Below are positions 29,031 to 36,997 of a stretch of 64,000 nt of DNA, piece by piece; within the stretch, counting starts at the first letter, position 1; each line of letters opens with the position of its first letter. Position numbers and translations under genes: made by a program. The stretch lies in NCBI RefSeq assembly GCF_000741575.1, contig NZ_JGYV01000007.1:1-64000 (forward strand), in the 5' to 3' direction. The DNA is from Bifidobacterium cuniculi. Lineage in GTDB: Bacteria > Actinomycetota > Actinomycetes > Actinomycetales > Bifidobacteriaceae. Under the pieces are notes generated by a model, which searched no databases, was not told where the DNA came from, and saw only the letters and a list, made by a program, of their open reading frames with translations.

Positions 29031-29157
29031 CTACAAGGGGCACCCACCGCGCTATAAGGGGCACGACACGCCGACGGATAGCGAATATCCGTCGGCGTGT
29101 CCTGCCCCTTATAGCGCGGTGGGTGCCCCTTATAGTACGCGGGGTGTCCCTTATAAC
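29031..29157. repeat. Family-B palindrome B2 with repeated motif
   Basis: The arms 29031-29080 and 29086-29135 pair at 48 of 50 positions around the loop GCGAA. Each arm has two copies of a motif close to GGGTGCCCCTTATAG, and a third right-hand copy (GGGTGTCCCTTATAA) follows at about 29141-29156. The motif resembles GGTGCCCGCTTTAA of copies B1 and B3. The last copy runs into the U32 promoter. Confidence 0.8.
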
Positions 29158-29163
29158 TACACT
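29158..29163 (+). promoter_or_regulatory. -10 element TACACT of the U32 peptidase gene
   Basis: TACACT lies 7 nt before GTG 29171 with no ribosome site, so a leaderless message is likely. The surrounding ACTACACTTGG equals the sequence before the fasR-like gene at 120. Confidence 0.5.
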
Positions 29164-29170
29164 TGGCGGG

Positions 29171-30658
29171 GTGACTACACCGATTATCCGCCGCCACGCA
29201 CCCGAAGTGCTCGCGCCCGCAGGCAACCTGCGCGGACTCAAGACCGCCATCGACTACGGCGCCGACGCCGTGTACTGCGGCGGCAAGGCATTCGGCATGC
29301 GCTCGGCGCCGCGCAACCTGAGCATTGCCGACTTCACCGAGGGCGCCGCCTACGCGCACGAGCGCGGCGCGCGCGTCTACGTGACCCTCAACATCCTGCC
29401 GCGCAACGCGGAAGTGCCAGCCATCGAGCAGTACATCCACCAGCTGGCGGCGACCGGCGTCGACGCGCTCATCGTCACCGACATCGGCGTGATGATGCTC
29501 GCCCGGCGCATCGCGCCCGAACTCGAACTGCACGTGTCCACGCAGGCCGGCGTCACCAACTACCTTGCCGCCAACGCCCTGTACGAGCTGGGCGCGCGCC
29601 GCGTGGTGCTCGCCCGCGAACTGGACGTGCAGGCCGTGCGCGACATCCGCGCCAACATTCCCGACGACCTGGACGTGGAGGCCTTCGTGCACGGCTCCAT
29701 GTGCATGGCCTTCTCCGGCCGCTGCCTGATCTCCAACTACCTGACCGGCCGCGACGGCAACCACGGCGAATGCGCGCAGCCCTGCCGCTGGAAGTACTCC
29801 CTGGTGGAGGAGAAACGCCCCGGCCAGGTCTTCCCCCTCGAGGAGACCGAACAGGGCACCTACCTGTTCAACTCGCAGGACATGAACATGATGGAGCATC
29901 TTGACGACCTGATCGACTCCGGCGTCACCAGCCTCAAGATCGAGGGCCGCGCCAAGAGCGCCTATTACGTGGCCGCCATGACCAACGCCTACAAGACCGC
30001 CGTCAACGAATACATGCGCCAGCGCGGCTTCGAGGACGCCGACGGCAACCCGCTCAAGCCCTTCGCGAACCGCATCGTGCGCGACCGCACCGTCGTGGCC
30101 GACGACGCCGTCGCCCGCCGCGCCGACGAAGCCTTCGCCGGCGTGCCCGGCATGGACTTCGAGCCGGACACGCAGGACGTCGCCGACGCCGCCGACGAGC
30201 TCATCGCCCGCTTCCCGCACGCCGCCGTCGAACCGGCCGACCCTGTCGAGCTGCCCGGTTGGCTCAGGGAGGAACCCTACAAGGTCGCGCACCGCGACTA
30301 CAGCACCGGCTTCTACTATCCCGAGCACAAGGTCACGCAGAACACCGACCGCTCCGCCTACCACCGCGCGTGGCTGGTCGTGGGGGAGGCCCTGTCCTGG
30401 AGTCCTGAGGAGGGCGGTCGCCTGACCTTGATGAGCCGCAACAAGATCGAACCCGGCCAGCTCGTGGAGATCCTCCTTCCCGGGCGCCAACCCCTCGAAT
30501 ACGTCATCCCCGAGGGCGGCATCCGCGACGCAGACGGCAGCCCCGTCGCCCTCATCAACAACCCCGCGCACGTTTTCTCCATCCCCATGCCGGTCGAGGT
30601 GCCCGTCAATGCCGCCATCCGCTCGCGCACGAAGAAACCCACCCTGAAAGCCGAATGA
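29171..30658 (+). CDS. Peptidase family U32 protein
   Basis: A 495-residue protein with the family opening EVLAPAGNLRGLKTAIDYGA and GADAVYCGGKAFGMR. It then has the U32 signature around EAFVHGSMCMAFSGRCLISN with its cysteines, plus GECAQPCRW. The family includes collagenase-like proteases and, in its RlhA/UbiU/TrhP branches, RNA hydroxylation or Fe-S dependent enzymes. The conserved cysteines fit that second view, so proteolysis should not be assumed. GTG 29171 is chosen because the frame upstream runs through the B2 palindrome and a -10 sits 7 nt before it. The terminal 90 residues form the usual beta-barrel extension. Confidence 0.85.
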   Translation: MTTPIIRRHAPEVLAPAGNLRGLKTAIDYGADAVYCGGKAFGMRSAPRNLSIADFTEGAAYAHERGARVYVTLNILPRNAEVPAIEQYIHQLAATGVDALIVTDIGVMMLARRIAPELELHVSTQAGVTNYLAANALYELGARRVVLARELDVQAVRDIRANIPDDLDVEAFVHGSMCMAFSGRCLISNYLTGRDGNHGECAQPCRWKYSLVEEKRPGQVFPLEETEQGTYLFNSQDMNMMEHLDDLIDSGVTSLKIEGRAKSAYYVAAMTNAYKTAVNEYMRQRGFEDADGNPLKPFANRIVRDRTVVADDAVARRADEAFAGVPGMDFEPDTQDVADAADELIARFPHAAVEPADPVELPGWLREEPYKVAHRDYSTGFYYPEHKVTQNTDRSAYHRAWLVVGEALSWSPEEGGRLTLMSRNKIEPGQLVEILLPGRQPLEYVIPEGGIRDADGSPVALINNPAHVFSIPMPVEVPVNAAIRSRTKKPTLKAE

Positions 30659-30681
30659 AGGAAACATTCAGTTTCACTGGC

Positions 30682-30687
30682 TAGAGT
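30682..30687 (+). promoter_or_regulatory. -10 element TAGAGT of the YfiH-type gene
   Basis: TAGAGT lies 8 nt before ATG 30696 and there is no ribosome site, so the message is probably leaderless. Confidence 0.45.
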
Positions 30688-30695
30688 GGTGCGTT

Positions 30696-31856
30696 ATGAG
30701 TGAGCACAACGACAACGCGCAGCCCGAAGGCGAGCGCACCCCCGTCCGGATCGACCTGCAGCAACTGCTCGAGGCAGTGCAGGCGCACGGCCAGAAGACC
30801 GTCGACCAGCAGGACGAGGCGGCGAAGGACGGCCAGTACGACGACGCCATTCTCGACTCCTCGGCCATCGCGCCGACCGACGACGAGGGCAACCCGGTGC
30901 CCGTGACCATCCCGATCGTGCTGGCGCCGGGCGTGACCGTCGTGTACACGACGCGCCTGGGCGGCGTCTCCGAAGGCGACTTCGCGCACTTCAACCTCGG
31001 CGCCAAGGGCGGCGACCTGCCCGAACGCGTGCGCCGCAACCGCGAGGCGCTCGCCAATGAGCTGCATGCGCGCATCAGCCTGGTCAACCAGGTGCATTCG
31101 GCGACGCCGGTGGACCTCGACGACCTGTATGAGGAGAACGCCGCCTACGGCTTCAACGCGTCCGGCATGCGTGTGCCGGGGGACCCGGTGGAGGTTGACG
31201 CGGTGGATCGGGTGTCCGACGACGGCACGATCCAGGTGATCGACGCTGACGCGCAGGTGACGACCCGCACGGGCATCGCGCTGGGCGTGTTCGCCGCGGA
31301 CTGCCTGCCGGTGCTGCTGGCGGATCCCGAGGCCGGCGTGACCGCCGCCGCGCACGCAGGCCGCAAGGGCCTGGTGGACGGCGTGATCGACGCCACGGTG
31401 GACATGATGGTCGACAAGGGCGCGCAGCGCGGGCGCATCGTGGCCACGCTCGGCCCGGCGATCTGCGGCGACTGCTACGAGGTGGGCGACGAGATCGCCG
31501 ACGCCTTCGACGCCGTCTTCCCCGGCACTTTCACGCTGACGCGCTTCGGCGGCCCCGGCATCGACATCAACAAGGCCGCGCTGATTGCGCTGGCGAAGGC
31601 CGGCGTGGACGCCGACCGCGTCTTCTCCTCCCAGCCGCGCGTGAACGCCGCCACCCAGTATCTCTCCCACGACGCGGAGCTCGAGGAGCTGTGCCGCGAG
31701 GACAACGAAGGTGACCCGGCCCTCGCAGAACGCCTCGGCCATATCCGCCACAGCATGTGCACGCTGGAGAACCCGCTGTGGTTCTCGCACCGCCGCGCCC
31801 AGCTGGCGCAGAAGCCCCACGAGGGCCGCATGCTGGCGCTCATCGTGCGCCGGTGA
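30696..31856 (+). CDS. YfiH/LACC1-type multicopper-like protein (polyphenol oxidase fold)
   Basis: Family members act as purine nucleoside phosphorylase/adenosine deaminase-like enzymes (LACC1/YlmD), and PgeF in E. coli edits peptidoglycan precursors. The 386-residue protein contains LVNQVHSATPVDL (metal-site His), FAADCLPVLLADPEAGVTAA, AHAGRKGLVDGVIDATVDMM and GPAICGDCYEVGDEIADAF, all positioned as in the family. An extra N-terminal region of about 65 residues, acidic and Gln-rich, precedes the core. The start is ATG 30696 (leaderless). ispD follows after 79 bp and is probably in the same transcription unit. Confidence 0.88.
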   Translation: MSEHNDNAQPEGERTPVRIDLQQLLEAVQAHGQKTVDQQDEAAKDGQYDDAILDSSAIAPTDDEGNPVPVTIPIVLAPGVTVVYTTRLGGVSEGDFAHFNLGAKGGDLPERVRRNREALANELHARISLVNQVHSATPVDLDDLYEENAAYGFNASGMRVPGDPVEVDAVDRVSDDGTIQVIDADAQVTTRTGIALGVFAADCLPVLLADPEAGVTAAAHAGRKGLVDGVIDATVDMMVDKGAQRGRIVATLGPAICGDCYEVGDEIADAFDAVFPGTFTLTRFGGPGIDINKAALIALAKAGVDADRVFSSQPRVNAATQYLSHDAELEELCREDNEGDPALAERLGHIRHSMCTLENPLWFSHRRAQLAQKPHEGRMLALIVRR

Positions 31857-31935
31857 CTGCCCTCCATCCATCTGTTTTCCCAAGTCTTCCAAGTCTTTTC
31901 GACACTTCACCACCAATGCAAGGAGCATCCCGCCC

Positions 31936-32736
31936 ATGAAGCATGCATCCGCCTCTGTGCAGACCACGCCCGTCATCGCCGTGGTCCTGGCCGCCGGCGT
32001 CGGCCACCGTTTCGACCCCGACCAGCCCAAGCAGCTGGTCACCATCGAGGACAAGCCGATCGTGGTCTGGTCCATCGAGGCCTTCGAACAGAACCCGCGC
32101 GTCACCGACATCCTGGTGGTCGTCTCCGAAGCCGTCCATGACGCGATCGGCGAGCTGGTGGAAGCCAACCGCTACTCCAAGGTCCGCGCCCTGCTGCAGG
32201 GCGGCAAGGAACGTTCGGACAGCACCGAGGCCGCCTTGGCCATGCTGGCCAAGGCCGGCGTGCCCGGCAACGCCAAGGTCCTCATCCACGATTCGGCGCG
32301 GCCCTTCGTCTCCCAGGAGGAGATCGACGGCTGCATCGACGCGCTGGGCGAGTTCACCGCCGCCACTGTCGCCTGTCCCTCCACGGACACGATCCTGCTG
32401 ACCGGGGACCTCGGCGACCGCCAGGCGGTGCGCTCCGTGCCCGAGCGCCGCCATTCCTTCCGCGCGCAGACCCCGCAGGGCTTCCGCTTCGAGACGATCC
32501 GCAAGGCCTACGACCTGGCCGCGGACGACCCGGACTTCCGCCCCACCGACGACACGCGCGTCGTGGTCGACTACCTGCCCGACGAGCCGGTCGCCATCGT
32601 GGCGGGCTCGCCGAGCAACATGAAGGTCACCACCAAGGACGACCTGCCCATGGCGCGCCTGATCGCGCAGACCGTGGTCAAGCGCCGCGAGGCGAAGGCG
32701 AAGGTGCGCGCCATCTTCAACCAGGCGCTGGGGTGA
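31936..32736 (+). CDS. ispD: 2-C-methyl-D-erythritol 4-phosphate cytidylyltransferase
   Basis: Third step of the non-mevalonate isoprenoid pathway: CTP plus MEP gives CDP-ME. The 266-residue protein shows the nucleotide-binding VVLAAGVGHRFDPDQPKQLV (about 17-36), LIHDSARPFVS, and RAQTPQGFRFETIRKAYDLA. Those regions also occur in TarI-type ribitol-phosphate cytidylyltransferases, but no tar genes are near. ATG 31936 follows AAGGAG. The N-terminus is about 10 residues longer than usual (MKHASASVQTT). pcp begins five bases after its stop. Confidence 0.9.
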   Translation: MKHASASVQTTPVIAVVLAAGVGHRFDPDQPKQLVTIEDKPIVVWSIEAFEQNPRVTDILVVVSEAVHDAIGELVEANRYSKVRALLQGGKERSDSTEAALAMLAKAGVPGNAKVLIHDSARPFVSQEEIDGCIDALGEFTAATVACPSTDTILLTGDLGDRQAVRSVPERRHSFRAQTPQGFRFETIRKAYDLAADDPDFRPTDDTRVVVDYLPDEPVAIVAGSPSNMKVTTKDDLPMARLIAQTVVKRREAKAKVRAIFNQALG

Positions 32737-32740
32737 GGCC

Positions 32741-33436
32741 ATGCGTTCCCTGACCGTCGTCATCTCCGGCTTCGACCCCTACGAGGGCGTCGAGGCCAAC
32801 CCTGCGCTCATCGTGCCAGACACGCTCGCCGCCGAGGGCGTGCCGTCCCTCGGCGGGGACGACCCGCTGCACGACGTGCAGCTGGACATCCACGCCGTGC
32901 ACATGCCCGTCAGCTTCGGCAAGGCGTGGCCGGTCCTCGCCGACACGCTGGCCGGCGTCCACCCGGACATCGTCATCGCGACCGGCCTGAAGAGCAACGC
33001 CCGCGGCATCCTCTTGGAACGCTGCGCGGTCAACGCGAAGGACACCACGCGGCCCGACGCTGACAACGTGGTGCCCCGGCGCGCCTTCGTGAGCGACAGC
33101 GGCCCGGCCGCATACTGGACGGGCCTGCCGCTGCGCGCGATTCTCAACGCCTTCGCCCACGACGACATCCCCGCCTCCCTGAGCTCGGACGCCGGCGTGT
33201 TCGTGTGCAATGCGCTGTTCTACCGGCTGCAGGCGTGGGCGGCCGCGCAGGAACGCGCCATGACCGGCTTCGTCAACCTGCCCGCCGTCAACGACGAACC
33301 GCACCCCGCCTTCGGGCTGACCCTCGACCAGCAGGTCGTGGCCCTGCGCGACGTGGTGCGCGAATCGGCACACTATTTCCTGGCTCCCGCCTCCGGTGAC
33401 ATTCTGCTGGCGAGGGAAGAGAAGGCGCGCGCGTAG
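32741..33436 (+). CDS. pcp: Pyrrolidone-carboxylate peptidase homologue lacking the catalytic histidine
   Basis: The family removes N-terminal pyroglutamate. The 231-residue protein has the family opening VVISGFDPYEGVEANPA, the catalytic Glu93 (LLERCAVN) and Cys156 (SDAGVFVCNALFYRL). Where the family has GFIHVP with the catalytic His, this protein reads GFVNLP, with Asn179 encoded by AAC. A His lies eleven residues later (DEPHP) but at the wrong distance. Either the enzyme is inactive or altered, or another residue serves. It is a tight neighbour of ispD, and its stop codon overlaps a TAGAAT promoter-like hexamer. Confidence 0.82.
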   Translation: MRSLTVVISGFDPYEGVEANPALIVPDTLAAEGVPSLGGDDPLHDVQLDIHAVHMPVSFGKAWPVLADTLAGVHPDIVIATGLKSNARGILLERCAVNAKDTTRPDADNVVPRRAFVSDSGPAAYWTGLPLRAILNAFAHDDIPASLSSDAGVFVCNALFYRLQAWAAAQERAMTGFVNLPAVNDEPHPAFGLTLDQQVVALRDVVRESAHYFLAPASGDILLAREEKARA

Positions 33437-33439
33437 AAT
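33434..33439 (+). promoter_or_regulatory. -10 element TAGAAT before the DivIVA-like gene
   Basis: TAGAAT overlaps the pcp stop codon and lies 7 nt before ATG 33447, the start of a short open frame coupled to the gene at 33530. Confidence 0.45.
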
Positions 33440-33446
33440 CATAGGC

Positions 33447-33530
33447 ATGGCGGCACCGGTGCCCGCGGGCCGCACGGTCCGTGGGCGCGCGGCGCACGCA
33501 TGGTGTGACCCTTTCGAAAGGAAAGACTGA
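33447..33530 (+). CDS. Possible 27-residue leader peptide coupled to the DivIVA-like gene
   Basis: ATG 33447 lies 7 nt after TAGAAT. The frame reads MAAPVPAGRTVRGRAAH and ends at TGA 33528-33530, whose last base is the A of the next gene's ATG (TGATG). Ribosomes finishing here could restart directly. A good ribosome site (AAAGGAAAG) is also present for the downstream gene, so this may be a chance frame in GC-rich DNA. Confidence 0.3.
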   Translation: MAAPVPAGRTVRGRAAHAWCDPFERKD

Positions 33531-35194
33531 TGGTTGAGCGGTTCCCGGTGGTGCTCCGAGGCTATGACAAGGAGCGCGTCGATGAGGCGATGATGGCGGC
33601 CCAGCAGACGATTGACCGCCTGCGCGAACAGATCAAGGCAGGTGACGACAACATCCTGCAGCTGCAGGCGCAGCTGCAGGAGGAGAAGAACCGCAAGGCG
33701 CATACCGACAACTCCTTCGCGTCCCTCGGCGCCAACGCCCAGCAGATGCTGGCCTCCGCCGAGCAGACCAGCACGGAGCTGCTCGAGCGCGCCAAGAAGG
33801 ACGCGGCGTCCGCGCGCATCGAGGCGCAAAGCCAGTCGCAGACGCTCATCAACAACGCCAAGCTCGACGCGCAGCATCTCGTGGACGACGCGCAGGCCAA
33901 GGCCGACACCATGCTCAAGAACGCGCAGAACGAGGCGCAGACCATCGTCACCAGCGCCCAGCAGGAAGCCTCCCAGCTGCGCGCCTCCACCGCGAAGACC
34001 GTCACCGAGCAGCGCCAGACCCTCGACCTCGAGCTGACCAACTCGCGCGAGGAGCACAACAAGCGCCTCGCCTCCGAACGCGCCACCCAGGAGCGTGAAC
34101 TGGCCGAGCACCAGGCGGAGGCGGCCCGCACCATCGCCGAGCAGCGCAAGACCGCCAACGAGGAGATCACGCGCCTCAAGAGCGAGACGAACGACCAGAT
34201 CGAGCGCGCCTTGTCCGACGCGAACAAGAAGCTCGCGGACGTGCGCGAACAGGTGTCCAAGCTCATGACCGAGGCGCAGCGCAAGGCCAGCGAGATCACC
34301 GACAACGCCAAGGCGCACGCCCAGGAGATCACCGACAGCGCCGAGGTCAGCCGCACGCAGACCATGAGCCAGGTCAACGCCGAGGTCGAGCAGATCCGCG
34401 CCGACATCGCCGCCCAGCAGGACGAGGCCACCAAGAAAGTCTCCGAGCTGCTGGCCCACCTCGAGGAGCGCCGCCAGCAGGCCAAGGAGGAGGCTGAGGC
34501 CACCATCGCCCAGGCCAAGCAGGTACGCGAGGACGCCGACGCCTACGCCGGCGACAAGCGCGCGCAGGCCGACCAGGAGGCCGTGCAGATCGTCAAGAAG
34601 GCCAGCGAGGAGGCCGCCGCGCAGGTCGAGGAGCGCCGCAAGGCCGCGCAGACAGAGCTCGACGGCCTGCACAAGCGCATCGGCGAGCTGCAGAAGCGCG
34701 AGGCGGACATCACGCAGCGCGTCTCCGAACTGCGCGCCATGTTCGCCAACGCCTTCGCCGGTTTCAGCTTCGGCTCCGGCAACGCGCACTCCACGGACAC
34801 GATGAGCGTGATGAACGCCTTCGTCGAGGCCGACAACCAGCACGACGAGGCCGCGGACCGCCCCGTGCTCATCGACGAGTCCGAGCCACGCAAGCCGATC
34901 GTGCCGCCGGCGCCGTCCATGGCCGCGCTGCCGTCCAACGATGCGGACGCCGAGGCCGACGCAGCCGAGGACACCGTCGTGATCACCGACGTCACCGAGA
35001 CCGCGGTCGCCGAGCAGGACGACGGGCAGGGCGACGACGGCCAGTCCGCGCAGTCCGACGACGCACACCAGGGCGAGGAGACCACCGAGCCCATCGACCG
35101 CGACGGCGAGGCCGCCCAGTCCTTCGACACCGACGACAACCAGCCGATCGTCCAGGAGGACGGCGACATGGACGACACCCGCATCGCCGATTGA
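33530..35194 (+). CDS. DivIVA-like coiled-coil cell-pole or growth protein
   Basis: A 554-residue protein. The N-terminus FPVVLRGYDKERVDEAMMA resembles the lipid-binding start of DivIVA/Wag31 proteins. About residues 15-410 form one very long coiled coil, rich in Ala, Glu, Gln and Lys with heptad-like and EAQ/KAD repeats, as in the actinobacterial polarity scaffolds Scy and FilP. After a short Gly-rich break, the last 140 residues are acidic and disordered. This suggests a cytoskeletal scaffold at the membrane, not an enzyme. It is transcribed from a promoter overlapping the pcp stop and is followed by the A4 palindrome. Confidence 0.75.
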   Translation: MVERFPVVLRGYDKERVDEAMMAAQQTIDRLREQIKAGDDNILQLQAQLQEEKNRKAHTDNSFASLGANAQQMLASAEQTSTELLERAKKDAASARIEAQSQSQTLINNAKLDAQHLVDDAQAKADTMLKNAQNEAQTIVTSAQQEASQLRASTAKTVTEQRQTLDLELTNSREEHNKRLASERATQERELAEHQAEAARTIAEQRKTANEEITRLKSETNDQIERALSDANKKLADVREQVSKLMTEAQRKASEITDNAKAHAQEITDSAEVSRTQTMSQVNAEVEQIRADIAAQQDEATKKVSELLAHLEERRQQAKEEAEATIAQAKQVREDADAYAGDKRAQADQEAVQIVKKASEEAAAQVEERRKAAQTELDGLHKRIGELQKREADITQRVSELRAMFANAFAGFSFGSGNAHSTDTMSVMNAFVEADNQHDEAADRPVLIDESEPRKPIVPPAPSMAALPSNDADAEADAAEDTVVITDVTETAVAEQDDGQGDDGQSAQSDDAHQGEETTEPIDRDGEAAQSFDTDDNQPIVQEDGDMDDTRIAD

Positions 35195-35228
35195 TGCTTT
35201 GCCCGGCGCCCGGTCGGATGGCCGGGCC

Positions 35229-35359
35229 CGCATTGTCGCCGCCCGTGAGAAATTGTTCATTTTCCCGAACAAAATCTAGGGGCGGGCTGCGCAAGCAGCC
35301 CACATCCCCTAGATTTTGTTCGGGAAAATGAACAATTTCTCACGGGCGGCGACAATGCG
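35229..35359. repeat. Family-A nested palindrome A4, 54-bp perfect arms
   Basis: The arm 35229-35282 is exactly inverted at 35306-35359. The loop contains a further GGGCTGC-GCAA-GCAGCCC hairpin. The core is AGAAAT-TGTTC-ATTTTCCC-GAACA-AAATCTAGG. It sits 35 bp after the DivIVA-like stop and 52 bp before the pepC start. Confidence 0.87.
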
Positions 35360-35411
35360 CGGGCATACCAACCAAACCAAACCAGAGGCAAGAGAACACA
35401 AGAGGAGGATC

Positions 35412-36752
35412 ATGACCGACATCACCGCGCTGAGTGCCGATCGCCTCGAGGCCCTGCGCCAGGACTTCGACGCCAATCAGTCCAACCACATGGCGATGAA
35501 CGCCGTCACCGCGGCGGGCATCGACAAGGTGGCCCACAACTACGACCGCGCCCGCCAACTGCAGCGCCGCTTCTCCACCGTCGTGGACAACGGCGAGGCC
35601 ACCCACCAGGACCGCTCCGGCCGCTGCTGGCTGTTCAGCTCCCTGAACGTGGCCCGATTCGTGGCCAAGCGCGCCATGAACATCAAGGACTTCGAGTTCT
35701 CGCAGAACTATGCCATGTACTACGACAAGCTCGAACGCGTCAACTACTTCATGCAGGACATGGCGGCGCTGGTGCGCGCCGGCGAGCCCGTCGACTCGCG
35801 GCTCTTCCAGCATCTGCTGCACGACGTGATGGGCGACGGCGGCCAGTGGACGATGGCGATGAACATCTACCGCAAGTACGGCGCCGTGCCGAAGGACCTC
35901 TACCCGGAGACCGAGTCCTCGAAGAACACCGGCGAGATGAACACGCAGCTGCGCCGCCTGCTGCACACCGCCGTCGCGCACATGGAGGCCGAGCCGGAGC
36001 GCATCGACCGGATCGTGGCCGACACCGTCGAGGCGGGCCACCGCATGCTCACCATCCACCTGGGCGAGCCGCCGAAGTCCTTCCACTGGGAATGGACGGA
36101 CGCCGAGGGCGAGTTCCACCGCGTCGGCGAGATCACGCCCGTCGAGTTCTGGAACCGCTACGTGGGCGACGCCGACCTGGAAAGCTACGTGTGCCTCGTC
36201 GACGATCCGCGCCGCGAACACGCCAAGGGCACCAAGATCGGCATCGAGCACCTGGGCAACGTGGCCGGCGGCACGCCGACCGAGTACCTCAACGTACCGA
36301 TCGAGTTCATGAAGGACTGCGTGCGCCGCATCCTTGTCCAGCAGGGCATCCCCGTGTGGTTCGGCGCCGACTGCCACCCGATGATGGACCGCGCCTCCGG
36401 CGAGTGGGCCACCGACCTGTTCGAGTACGGCAAGGTGTACGGCGTGGACTTCGACATGGACAAGGAGCAGCGCGTGCGCTTCGCCGATTCCGCCATGAAC
36501 CACGCCATGGCCTTCGTGGGCGTGGACGTGGAGGACGACGGCCACACCACCGACCGCTGGCGCGTCGAGAACTCCTGGGGCACCAACATCGCCGACAAGG
36601 GCTACTTCACCATGGGCGACGACTGGTTCGACCAGTACGTCTTCGAGGTGGCCGTCCCCAAGGCGATGCTCCCCGAGGAGTACCGCGAGGCCCTGGACGA
36701 GCCCGCCACCATGCTCCCCGCCTGGGACCCGATGGGCGCCCTGGCCGACTGA
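35412..36752 (+). CDS. pepC: Aminopeptidase C (bleomycin hydrolase family, C1B)
   Basis: Cytoplasmic cysteine aminopeptidase that degrades peptides after uptake. The 446-residue length is normal. The papain-like triad is visible: Cys72 (RSGRCWLFSSLN), His364 (MNHAMAFVGVD) and Asn387 (VENSWGTN). The last residues (AWDPMGALAD) resemble the self-blocking C-terminal arm of the family. ATG 35412 follows GAGGAGG. It is flanked by two large palindromes (A4 and B3), so it is probably a single-gene unit. Confidence 0.95.
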   Translation: MTDITALSADRLEALRQDFDANQSNHMAMNAVTAAGIDKVAHNYDRARQLQRRFSTVVDNGEATHQDRSGRCWLFSSLNVARFVAKRAMNIKDFEFSQNYAMYYDKLERVNYFMQDMAALVRAGEPVDSRLFQHLLHDVMGDGGQWTMAMNIYRKYGAVPKDLYPETESSKNTGEMNTQLRRLLHTAVAHMEAEPERIDRIVADTVEAGHRMLTIHLGEPPKSFHWEWTDAEGEFHRVGEITPVEFWNRYVGDADLESYVCLVDDPRREHAKGTKIGIEHLGNVAGGTPTEYLNVPIEFMKDCVRRILVQQGIPVWFGADCHPMMDRASGEWATDLFEYGKVYGVDFDMDKEQRVRFADSAMNHAMAFVGVDVEDDGHTTDRWRVENSWGTNIADKGYFTMGDDWFDQYVFEVAVPKAMLPEEYREALDEPATMLPAWDPMGALAD

Positions 36753-36778
36753 GCCCCCTCAAGTAAGTGAGTCGCAGT

Positions 36779-36906
36779 CGTTAAAGCGGGCACCCGGATG
36801 GGGCGGAACACGAATTAAAGCGGGCACCGGGTCGAAGAAACGGAGTTCTTCGACCCGGTGCCCGCTTTAATTCGTGTTCCGCCCCATCCGGGTGCCCGCT
36901 TTAACG
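36779..36906. repeat. Family-B palindrome B3, 61-bp perfect arms
   Basis: The arm 36779-36839 is exactly inverted at 36846-36906, around the 6-base loop ACGGAG. Each arm holds two same-direction copies of the motif GGTGCCCGCTTTAA (seen as TTAAAGCGGGCACC in the left arm). The tip and inner motif equal the partial copy at the start of the window. It lies between pepC and the first DAHP synthase gene. Confidence 0.9.
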
Positions 36907-36935
36907 GGAGGGGAGTGGGAAAAACGAGAGGTTCC

Positions 36936-36964
36936 TTGCAGGGGGCCATGGGCTGCCTTAGTAT
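36936..36964 (+). promoter_or_regulatory. Promoter of the first DAHP synthase gene
   Basis: TTGCAG (36936-36941), a 17-bp spacer and TAGTAT (36959-36964), 33 bp before the start codon. GGTTCC at 36930-36935 and GGAACC at 36966-36971 flank the promoter as an inverted pair, a possible operator. Confidence 0.5.
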
Positions 36965-36997
36965 GGGAACCCGTTGCCGACAGACGAGGAGGATACC

